Below are positions 1-5,018 of a DNA stretch of 5,910 bases, piece after piece (positions within the stretch are counted from its first letter, which is position 1; every line of letters begins with the position of its first letter). The notes under the pieces are model-generated. The model saw only the letters and a list, made by a program, of their open reading frames with translations. It did not search any database and was not told the origin of the DNA. The translations under genes were made by a program, and so were the position numbers. Location of the stretch: the NCBI GenBank assembly GCA_026394835.1, contig JAPLZW010000017.1:1-5910 (forward strand), written 5' to 3'. The stretch comes from Candidatus Wolfebacteria bacterium (GTDB taxonomy: Bacteria > Patescibacteriota > Minisyncoccia > UBA6257 > UBA9933).

Positions 1-1
1 A

Positions 2-49
2 GAGATAGACAATCCCGAAGTTTTAAGCTTTTTGGACGATGATGAATAA
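2..49 (+). CDS. 3' end of an upstream gene, product unidentified (possibly hrcA)
   Basis: Fifteen sense codons and a TAA stop (47-49) run in from the left edge and read EIDNPEVLSFLDDDE. The acidic, well-formed tail looks like a genuine protein C-terminus, and the other two + frames close early (stops at 14 and 40 bases or so). The gene before grpE is often hrcA, the heat-shock repressor, in Gram-positive bacteria and in many Patescibacteria, so a short HrcA-like protein is a reasonable guess. That rests on position only: nothing in these 15 residues is diagnostic. The stop lies about 50 bases before the grpE palindrome, with no obvious intrinsic terminator in between. Confidence 0.45.
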   Translation, partial: EIDNPEVLSFLDDDE

Positions 50-79
50 TTGTGAATAATAATCGGATTATGGTTCGAT

Positions 80-121
80 GGTATATGCTTAACTTGACGT
101 GGTATAACAAATCATTGACGA
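80..121. repeat. Two imperfect 21-bp tandem units (GGTATA-N8-TTGACG)
   Basis: Bases 80-100 and 101-121 both begin GGTATA and carry TTGACG at the same offset (94-99 and 115-120). The eight bases between these words are unrelated, so 12 of 21 positions match. A period of 21 bp is about two helical turns, which would put the same words on one face of the DNA. The second unit forms the left half of the 40-bp palindrome. This may be an array of regulator half-sites, or a partial duplication of promoter sequence; no regulator can be named from it. Confidence 0.4.
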
Positions 122-141
122 TCGTCAATGATTTGTTATAC
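102..141. promoter_or_regulatory. Perfect 40-bp palindrome, candidate operator of the grpE-dnaK promoter
   Basis: The sequence is a perfect, gap-free inverted repeat centred between 121 and 122, with 20-bp arms. The core reads TTGACGATCGTCAA and the outer ends are GTATAAC and GTTATAC. It is not CIRCE (TTAGCACTC-N9-GAGTGCTAA), the HrcA site that usually controls grpE and dnaK. It contains both the -35 and nearly all of the -10 of the forward promoter, so a protein bound here would directly compete with RNA polymerase. The symmetry also creates a mirror promoter on the minus strand (TTGACG, 16 bp, TATACC). The predicted transcript starts downstream of it, so it should act as DNA and not as an RNA hairpin in grpE mRNA. 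The bound regulator is unknown; the upstream gene's product is one candidate. Confidence 0.7.
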
Positions 142-142
142 T
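115..142 (+). promoter_or_regulatory. Sigma-70-type promoter for grpE-dnaK
   Basis: TTGACG at 115-120 (-35) and TATACT at 137-142 (-10) are separated by 16 bp, each close to the vegetative consensus. Transcription would start near 149-150, leaving a leader of about 30 nt before the ATG at 180. This position decides the grpE start, because the in-frame TTG at 144 would lie upstream of the transcript. Both boxes sit in the 40-bp palindrome. Confidence 0.65.
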
Positions 143-179
143 ATTGATTGAGGAAAGAAATTTCGATAATATATTTTTT

Positions 180-653
180 ATGGATAATGACAACGGGATA
201 AATAGCGAGGCGGAGAGCGATGTTTCTAACGAAGAACTCTTGAAATGCCAAAAAGAAAAAGAAGAATACCTTGACGGCTGGAAACGCGCCAAGGCGGAAC
301 TCATTAATTATAAGAAGGACGAAATTAAAAGACTTGAAGAAGTTTTAAAATTCGGGCAAGAATCGTTAATCAAGGAAATTCTTGTTGTGCTGGATAGTTT
401 TGATTTGGCGATTATTTCGGAAGGAGGAGAAGGACTGCGCCTTATAAAGCAGCAGCTTGAAGATGTTCTAAAGAAAAACGGCTTGGAAAGAATAAAAATT
501 GAGGCTGGAGAAATTTTTAATCCGGCGCTTCACGAAGCGGTGAGCGAAGTTGAATCGGATAAGCCGTCGGGAGCGATAGTCGAGGAATCCGGAAAGGGTT
601 ATCTGTTAAACGGAAAAGTCGTAAGGCCGGCCAGAGTCGTGGTCGCAAAATAA
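180..653 (+). CDS. grpE: GrpE, nucleotide exchange factor of DnaK
   Basis: GrpE is the cytoplasmic cochaperone that opens the DnaK nucleotide site, releasing ADP so that ATP can bind and the client is freed. The 157-residue protein has an acidic N-terminus (1-20), a long charged helix fit for coiled-coil dimerization (about 18-60, including NYKKDEIKR), a helical segment (60-100), and the C-terminal beta domain that contacts DnaK, with FNPALHEAV at 113-121 and GYLLNGKVVRPARVVVAK at the end. It is shorter than E. coli GrpE (197 residues), mainly at the N-terminus. An in-frame TTG at 144 would add 12 residues, but it precedes the predicted transcription start, so ATG 180 is preferred. The only Shine-Dalgarno-like stretch (about 150-157) is some 22 nt from ATG, too far for normal use. 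It lies first in the cluster, 118 bp before dnaK. Confidence 0.93.
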   Translation: MDNDNGINSEAESDVSNEELLKCQKEKEEYLDGWKRAKAELINYKKDEIKRLEEVLKFGQESLIKEILVVLDSFDLAIISEGGEGLRLIKQQLEDVLKKNGLERIKIEAGEIFNPALHEAVSEVESDKPSGAIVEESGKGYLLNGKVVRPARVVVAK

Positions 654-654
654 T

Positions 655-770
655 TTAAAATGTAAATATCAAATATCAAAAATACAGATTTAAAATGTAA
701 AAATTCCGTAATTTTAAAATTTTACATTGTCATTTTAAATTTTGATTTTTAAACTTTGATTTAAAACTAT
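655..770. repeat. AT-rich degenerate inverted repeat between grpE and dnaK
   Basis: The whole 118-bp gap is very AT-rich and folds back on itself. The motif TTTAAAATGTAAAAATT around 690-705 is matched, inverted, by AATTTTACATTGTCATTTTAAA around 718-739, with a four-base insertion in the right arm. The outer parts (TAAATATCAAATATCAAAAAT to the left; ATTTTGATTTTTAAACTTTGA to the right) pair more loosely. The turn is near 706-712. AT-rich fold-back elements of this flavour are, as far as I recall, frequent between genes in Patescibacteria genomes, so this may be a dispersed element. The right arm ends directly at the dnaK ATG, so it may also influence dnaK translation. No promoter or Shine-Dalgarno sequence stands out. 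Confidence 0.6.
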
Positions 771-771
771 T

Positions 772-2601
772 ATGAAAATACTCGGAATAGATTTAGGAAC
801 AACCAATTCGGCGATGGCCGTGATAGAAGGCGGCGAGCCAAAAATTTTGGAAAACAGCGAAGGCAACCGCACAACTCCTTCGGTCGTGGCTTTATCAAAA
901 GCGAACGAAAGGCTGGTTGGCCTTCTGGCGAAGCGCCAGTCGGTGGTTAATCCGCAAAATACTATTTTCTCGGTAAAGAGGCTTATCGGCCGCAAATGGG
1001 AAGACCCGGAAGTTCAAAAAGATAAAACATGGTTGTCTTACGGGATCCAAAAATCAACAACCGGCGGCGTAGAAATAAAAATGGGAGACCGTTGGTATAA
1101 GCCGGAGGAAATTTCGGCAATGGTTTTGGCTAAATTAAAATCCGATGCCGAAGCCAAGCTTGGCGAGAGAATCGACGAGGCGGTGATTACCGTGCCGGCT
1201 TATTTCGACGATTCGGAGCGCCAGGCAACGAAAAACGCCGGCGAAATCGCGGGATTCAAAGTAAGAAGAATCATCAATGAACCCACGGCCGCGGCTTTGG
1301 CTTACGGGTTAAATAAGAAGAAAAACGAAAAAATAGTGGTCTACGATTTCGGAGGCGGAACTTTTGATATTTCGGTTTTGGAAATCGGAGATGATACCGT
1401 GGAGGTGAAGGGAACCGGCGGCGATACTCACTTGGGCGGAGATGATTTTGATAAAAAAATAATAGAATCTCTTGTCGCTGAATATAAAAAACAGGAAGGG
1501 ATAGATATTTCAAAAGACGCGTTGGCTTTACAGCGTCTTCGCGAGGCTGCGGAAAAAGCCAAACATGAACTCTCGGCCGCATTTGAAACCGAAATAAATT
1601 TGCCTTATATCACTTCTGACGCTTCCGGCCCTAAGCATTTTTTGATGAAAATGACGAGAGCAAAATTGGAAGAGCTGATAAAGCCGGAGATTAACCGCTC
1701 AATAGAACTGGTTAAAGAAACGATTTCCAATTCGGGTTTGAAACTTCAAGATATTGATGAAATTCTTTTGGTCGGTGGCCAGACCAGAATGCCGGCAATA
1801 CAGGAAGCGGTAAAAAATCTTTTCGGCAAAGAGCCGCATAAGGGAATTAATCCCGATGAGGTTGTGGCTTTAGGCGCGGCGGTTCAGGCGGGAATCTTCC
1901 AGGGCGACGTGAAGGACGTGTTACTCCTGGACGTGACGCCGTTAACTTTGGGCATTGAAACTTACGGCGGCGTTTCCACTCCGGTTATTGAAAAAAATAC
2001 GACAATTCCGGCGGCCAAATCCCAGATTTTTTCCACGGCTTCCGACAATCAAACATCCGTGGAAATTCACGTTCTGCAAGGAGAACGGTCTATGGCATCC
2101 GACAATAAAACTTTGGCAAGATTCATTTTGGACGGCATACTGCCTTCGCCCCGGGGGGTTCCGCAAATTGAAGTGACTTTCGATATTGACGCGAATGGCA
2201 TCATGAATGCTTCGGCTAAGGATAAGGCCACGAACAAGAGCCAGTCGGTGAGGATTGAAGCGTCAACCCAGCTTTCCAAAGATGAGGTGGAAAAGTTAAA
2301 GCAGGAGGCGATTCTTCACGCCGAAGACGACAAAAAGAAAAAAGAATTGACCGAAATCAAAAACCAGGCCGAACAGCTTGTTTATGTGGCGGAAAAAGCA
2401 TTGCGAGACGCAGGCGAAAAAATTTCTTCGGAAATCAAGGATTCGGTGAACCAAAAAATCGAAAAGGTTAAGTCGGTTAAGGACCTCGGCGACATTGAGG
2501 CCTTAAAATCGGCGACAAGCGAACTCTCTGTGGAGCTTCAAAAAATCGGCCAATCAATGTATAATAAAGATAATGGAGGAACTTCAGAGCCTCAGTCCTA
2601 A
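772..2601 (+). CDS. dnaK: DnaK, Hsp70 molecular chaperone
   Basis: DnaK is the cytoplasmic ATP-driven chaperone that binds exposed hydrophobic peptides. The ATPase domain is complete: GIDLGTTNS (5-13), the catalytic lysine in SVKRLIGR (K69), VPAYF (141-145), NEPTAAALAYG (E170), VYDFGGGTFD (190-199), LLVGGQTRMP (G335-G336) and NPDEVVALGAAVQAG (360 on). The linker DVLLLD (382-387) leads to the peptide-binding beta domain (about 390-500) and a helical lid. The ATPase domain contains the roughly 23-residue segment after KRLIGR that E. coli-type proteins have and Bacillus-type proteins lack. The 609-residue length therefore reflects a short tail: it ends NKDNGGTSEPQS, without the acidic E. coli-like end. 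ATG 772 is fixed by the invariant N-terminus, although no Shine-Dalgarno sequence precedes it. It is probably cotranscribed with grpE. Confidence 0.99.
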   Translation: MKILGIDLGTTNSAMAVIEGGEPKILENSEGNRTTPSVVALSKANERLVGLLAKRQSVVNPQNTIFSVKRLIGRKWEDPEVQKDKTWLSYGIQKSTTGGVEIKMGDRWYKPEEISAMVLAKLKSDAEAKLGERIDEAVITVPAYFDDSERQATKNAGEIAGFKVRRIINEPTAAALAYGLNKKKNEKIVVYDFGGGTFDISVLEIGDDTVEVKGTGGDTHLGGDDFDKKIIESLVAEYKKQEGIDISKDALALQRLREAAEKAKHELSAAFETEINLPYITSDASGPKHFLMKMTRAKLEELIKPEINRSIELVKETISNSGLKLQDIDEILLVGGQTRMPAIQEAVKNLFGKEPHKGINPDEVVALGAAVQAGIFQGDVKDVLLLDVTPLTLGIETYGGVSTPVIEKNTTIPAAKSQIFSTASDNQTSVEIHVLQGERSMASDNKTLARFILDGILPSPRGVPQIEVTFDIDANGIMNASAKDKATNKSQSVRIEASTQLSKDEVEKLKQEAILHAEDDKKKKELTEIKNQAEQLVYVAEKALRDAGEKISSEIKDSVNQKIEKVKSVKDLGDIEALKSATSELSVELQKIGQSMYNKDNGGTSEPQS

Positions 2602-2607
2602 GCCGTC

Positions 2608-2631
2608 GAAGTTTCGTTTTAGCGAAACTTC
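2608..2631. repeat. Perfect 9-bp stem-loop after dnaK
   Basis: GAAGTTTCG (2608-2616) and CGAAACTTC (2623-2631) form a perfect stem with the loop TTTTAG, seven bases after the dnaK stop and ending one base before the ATG at 2633. No run of T follows, so it is not a normal intrinsic terminator. A third arm, GGAACTTC at 2578-2585 inside the dnaK tail, can pair instead with GAAGTTTC (8 pairs, one G-U), giving two mutually exclusive RNA folds. Possible roles are mRNA processing, 3' protection of the grpE-dnaK message, or control of the next gene's start. Confidence 0.65.
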
Positions 2632-2632
2632 A

Positions 2633-3610
2633 ATGAGTAAAATAAATTGGGGAATTTTTTCCCTTGGTTTTTTTAGCGTGGCATCGGCTTGGGTATTCGG
2701 TTATTTTTTGAAATTATTTTTTGTGAACGGGAATTGGATGCACTTTGGAGTATCAATAGCGGCGGCGGTCGTCTTTCTCTCTGTTTTTCTTCTTAATATC
2801 CTTTTTATTAAGTCGTTTTTTAGCGGAAATTTAATAGTTTTTTTGTCATCCGCGGTAATTCTGGGGGGATTTTACGATCAATTTTCTTTTCCGCTTTTGG
2901 GAGGCATAGCCCTTGCTTACTTGTTTTTACTTTGGGGAATTTATTCCGGCTCAAAAGAGCTTGATAATATGGTTAGGATAAAGTTTTGGCGGGTGAGCAA
3001 GAAATCGCTTTCAAAAGCCGCGATCGGGATATTGATATTTTCTTCGGTTGCCTTCTATTTTAACGTTAAAGATTTAATATTAAAAAACCCCGGATCATTT
3101 TTTGTTTCCAGGCCGACATTCGGAATATTAATAAATCCTGCCGAGCCCTTGATCAAAAATTTCATTCCGGAATTCGGCCTTAAGAAAACCGTCGGAGAAT
3201 TTTCCCTGGAAGTCGCGAAAAATAAAACCAACCAAAGCAAAGAAACTGAAAATCTTTCCGGGCCGCAAAAAGAAGTTCTGGCAGCCGCCTTGGATTTGCA
3301 AATGAAAGAACAGATATCCAATTTGGCGGGAATGAACATTAATTTTGGAATGAAGATATCGGATGCCATTTACGAGATTCTGTTGAATAAAATAATAAAT
3401 CTTCCCAATCAGGCAAAAAGCGTTTTTCCTTACGTGGCCGCGGCTGTGATTTTTTTCACTGTTTACGGATTTCTCTGGGTTTTTCGGTGGATCGCCACTT
3501 CGCTTTCATTTTTGATTTATGAGATTCTTTTGGCTTTGGGGCTGGCGGTGATTACGCTTGAGGGAGATAATAGGGAAGAAATCGCTTTAATGTCAAGCCA
3601 CAATTATTAA
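2633..3610 (+). CDS. Polytopic membrane protein of unknown function between dnaK and dnaJ
   Basis: I cannot assign a function. The 325-residue product has about seven hydrophobic segments: 7-30, 36-59, 66-82, 86-104, 128-146, 264-285 and 288-308. There is no cleavable signal peptide. The basic stretch between segments four and five (107-127, with R115, K117, R120, K123, K124 and K128) suggests that this loop is cytoplasmic, which would put the large 147-263 loop outside. That loop contains a polar NKTNQSKETENLSG stretch, then two likely helices (210-232 and 240-257). The layout resembles conserved Patescibacteria hypothetical proteins I recall, but this is memory, not a search. An in-frame ATG at 2573 would add 20 residues overlapping dnaK; I prefer 2633 because the extra residues are polar and encoded by the dnaK tail and hairpin. 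No Shine-Dalgarno sequence precedes 2633. A shared transcript with dnaK is likely. Confidence 0.85.
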   Translation: MSKINWGIFSLGFFSVASAWVFGYFLKLFFVNGNWMHFGVSIAAAVVFLSVFLLNILFIKSFFSGNLIVFLSSAVILGGFYDQFSFPLLGGIALAYLFLLWGIYSGSKELDNMVRIKFWRVSKKSLSKAAIGILIFSSVAFYFNVKDLILKNPGSFFVSRPTFGILINPAEPLIKNFIPEFGLKKTVGEFSLEVAKNKTNQSKETENLSGPQKEVLAAALDLQMKEQISNLAGMNINFGMKISDAIYEILLNKIINLPNQAKSVFPYVAAAVIFFTVYGFLWVFRWIATSLSFLIYEILLALGLAVITLEGDNREEIALMSSHNY

Positions 3611-3630
3611 TTATTGATTCTTAAGGAGCG

Positions 3631-3655
3631 GCCGGATATTGACCCGGCAGTTTTT
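3631..3655 (+). terminator. Weak intrinsic terminator before dnaJ
   Basis: GCCGG (3631-3635) and CCGGC (3644-3648) form a GC-only 5-bp stem with an 8-base loop, followed by AG and five T (3651-3655). It lies 20 bases after the membrane protein stop, so it could end the grpE-dnaK message. The short stem suggests partial termination. It overlaps the -35 of the dnaJ promoter. Confidence 0.45.
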
Positions 3656-3666
3656 AGAGTTATAAT
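3639..3666 (+). promoter_or_regulatory. Sigma-70-type promoter for dnaJ
   Basis: TTGACC (3639-3644) and a perfect TATAAT (3661-3666) are separated by 16 bp. The start would be near 3673, giving dnaJ a leader of about 18 nt without a clear Shine-Dalgarno sequence. The -35 lies in the loop and 3' stem of the weak terminator, so readthrough and new initiation meet at one place. dnaJ can therefore probably be expressed independently of grpE-dnaK. The 40-bp palindrome is not repeated here. Confidence 0.65.
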
Positions 3667-3690
3667 ACAATTTCGGAAAACGCATTAATT

Positions 3691-4821
3691 ATGGAAAAAG
3701 ATTACTACAAAGTTCTCGGAATAAATAAGAATGCCTCGGAAGATGAGGTGAAGAAAGCTTTTCGCAAGCTGGCCCATAAGCATCATCCCGACAAAGGCGG
3801 AGAAGAAAAGAAATTTAAGGAAATTAATGAAGCTTACCAGGTGCTTTCCAATAAGGAAAAACGCCAGCAATACGACAGGTTTGGCAAGGTTTTTTCGGGT
3901 GACGGCGGGCAGGGCAATGGCTTCGGATTTAACCCTTTTGGTTCGTCTCAGGGCGGGCCTTTCGGCGGCGGGCAGAATCCATTTGGAGAAATTAAATTTG
4001 ATTTCGGGGGAGCTGATTTTTCGGACCTGGGAGATGTCTTTGACGCTTTTTTTGAAGGCATGGGGATGAAGCAGAAAAGGAGGACATACAGCCGCGGTTC
4101 GGATATCCAGCTTATCCGGGAAATTTCCCTGGAAGAAGCGTTCCGGGGCATTGAAAAAGATTTCCGTTATCAGGTTCTGGTTGCTTGCGAAAAATGTAAA
4201 GGAGTCGGCCACGACGCGAAAGCGGGTTTTAACAAGTGTTCAGTTTGTGATGGCCGGGGAGAAATAAGAGAAACGAGAAAAAGTTTTTTCGGTAATTTTG
4301 AACAAGTGAAAAGATGCGGAGAGTGCAAAGGCGCGGGACAGATTCCCAAAAAAATCTGTGAAGTTTGTAAAGGCGCGGGAAGGGTAAGGGGCGAACGCTC
4401 GGCAAAAATTGAAATAAGGCCGGGAGTCCAGGACGGGCAAATTATCAAAATAAAAGGAGCGGGTGAGGCCGGCGAGAGAGGCGCCGAAGGAGGGGACCTT
4501 TACGCGGTTGTGAGAATCAAGCCGCATCCGGTGTTTGAGCGCCGGGGAGACGACTTGGTTATTTCTAAAGAAATAAAAATAACGGATTTGCTTTTAGAAA
4601 ATAAATTGGAAATCCCGTCTTTATCGGGAAATAAGATAAAAGCCGAAATTCCGGCGGGATGGGACTTAAGGGATGACCTGCGGATTGCGGGTGAAGGCAT
4701 GCCGAAATTCGGTTCTTTCGGCCGGGGTAATCTTATAATCAGGTTGAAGGTTAAGGCTCCGAAAAAGGTAAGCGCGAAAGCGAAGAAAATTCTGGGAGAA
4801 ATAGAGAAAGAGCTGGAATAA
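3691..4821 (+). CDS. dnaJ: DnaJ, Hsp40 cochaperone of DnaK (type I)
   Basis: DnaJ binds unfolded proteins, passes them to DnaK and triggers DnaK ATP hydrolysis in the cytoplasm. The protein has the full type I layout in 376 residues, the same length as E. coli DnaJ. The J domain (about 3-66) has the HPD tripeptide at 32-34. A Gly/Phe-rich region follows (about 70-110), then a DFSDLGDVFDAFFEG segment. The zinc domain has all four CxxCxGxG repeats: CEKCKGVG (166), CSVCDGRG (183), CGECKGAG (209) and CEVCKGAG (223). The C-terminal substrate-binding and dimerization region covers about 230-365. The zinc domain begins about 22 residues later than in E. coli and the C-terminal part is shorter. ATG 3691 matches the conserved DYYKVLGI start. 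A promoter lies directly upstream and a terminator starts 10 bases after the stop. Confidence 0.99.
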   Translation: MEKDYYKVLGINKNASEDEVKKAFRKLAHKHHPDKGGEEKKFKEINEAYQVLSNKEKRQQYDRFGKVFSGDGGQGNGFGFNPFGSSQGGPFGGGQNPFGEIKFDFGGADFSDLGDVFDAFFEGMGMKQKRRTYSRGSDIQLIREISLEEAFRGIEKDFRYQVLVACEKCKGVGHDAKAGFNKCSVCDGRGEIRETRKSFFGNFEQVKRCGECKGAGQIPKKICEVCKGAGRVRGERSAKIEIRPGVQDGQIIKIKGAGEAGERGAEGGDLYAVVRIKPHPVFERRGDDLVISKEIKITDLLLENKLEIPSLSGNKIKAEIPAGWDLRDDLRIAGEGMPKFGSFGRGNLIIRLKVKAPKKVSAKAKKILGEIEKELE

Positions 4822-4828
4822 AAGCGTC

Positions 4829-4857
4829 TTGAAATAATATTCGATTTCGGATATTAT
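4829..4857 (+). promoter_or_regulatory. Possible promoter for tRNA-Lys inside the dnaJ terminator
   Basis: TTGAAA (4829-4834) and TATTAT (4852-4857), each one mismatch from consensus, are 17 bp apart. A start near 4864-4865 would leave only about 4 nt before the tRNA at 4869. Both boxes are largely made of the two arms of the terminator hairpin, so a chance match in AT-rich stem sequence is possible. It would explain how the tRNA is transcribed after a terminator. Confidence 0.45.
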
Positions 4858-4863
4858 TTTTTT
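4832..4863 (+). terminator. Intrinsic terminator after dnaJ
   Basis: Arms 4832-4843 and 4848-4859 form a 12-bp stem (one G-T pair) with an ATTT loop, followed by T to 4863 (seven T in a row from 4857). The stem is AT-rich apart from the two closing GC pairs. It begins 10 bases after the dnaJ stop. Confidence 0.75.
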
Positions 4864-4868
4864 GTCAC

Positions 4869-4942
4869 GCGCCCATAGCTCAGCCTGGTAGAGCAGCTCC
4901 CTTTTAAGGAGATGGTCGAAGGTTCGAATCCTTCTGGGCGCA
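4869..4942 (+). tRNA. tRNA-Lys, anticodon TTT
   Basis: The cloverleaf closes well. The 7-bp acceptor stem is GCGCCCA (4869-4875) with TGGGCGC (4935-4941), and the discriminator base is A at 4942. The D arm is GCTC/GAGC with an AGCCTGGTA loop. The anticodon loop CTTTTAA (4901-4907) places TTT at 4903-4905, which reads AAA and AAG lysine codons. The T arm is GAAGG/CCTTC with the loop TTCGAAT. The variable loop TGGTC has five bases. The outermost anticodon-stem pair is G4896 against A4912, a mismatch at 27-43; the other four pairs are normal. The 3' CCA is not encoded (CAC follows), so it must be added by a nucleotidyltransferase. A terminator lies 30 bases downstream. Confidence 0.97.
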
Positions 4943-4971
4943 CACTTCCGCTTCGCTCGCTCAGTGTAAAT

Positions 4972-5004
4972 AAAAAAAGATGCCCGATTCGGGCATCTTT
5001 TTTT
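4972..5004. terminator. Bidirectional intrinsic terminator
   Basis: Arms 4972-4986 (seven A then GATGCCCG) and 4990-5004 (CGGGCATC then seven T) form a perfect 15-bp stem with a three-base loop. The U run follows the GC-rich stem on either strand, so it can end the tRNA-Lys transcript from the left and the convergent minus-strand gene from the right, whose stop is 15 bases away. Confidence 0.88.
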
Positions 5005-5018
5005 ATTACTCGGACGTC

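Noticed and set aside
144..179. N-terminal extension of grpE from TTG 144
   Set aside because: It overlaps the predicted -10/start-site region of the promoter and has no upstream ribosome binding site; ATG 180 gives a complete GrpE.
50..180. CIRCE element for HrcA
   Set aside because: Neither TTAGCACTC nor GAGTGCTAA is present; the palindrome here has another sequence and no 9-bp spacer.
735..995. Minus-strand open frame opposite the start of dnaK
   Set aside because: It is a shadow of dnaK codons and the AT-rich repeat with no recognizable protein features.
2573..2632. Extended start of the membrane protein at ATG 2573 inside dnaK
   Set aside because: The 20 extra residues are polar and are encoded by the dnaK tail and the stem-loop; the GGAGG here lies after that ATG, not before it. 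It is kept as an alternative only.
4942..4967. Small ACACT / AGTGT stem after tRNA-Lys
   Set aside because: Five pairs around a 16-base loop is too weak to call; the strong terminator at 4972-5004 explains the 3' end.
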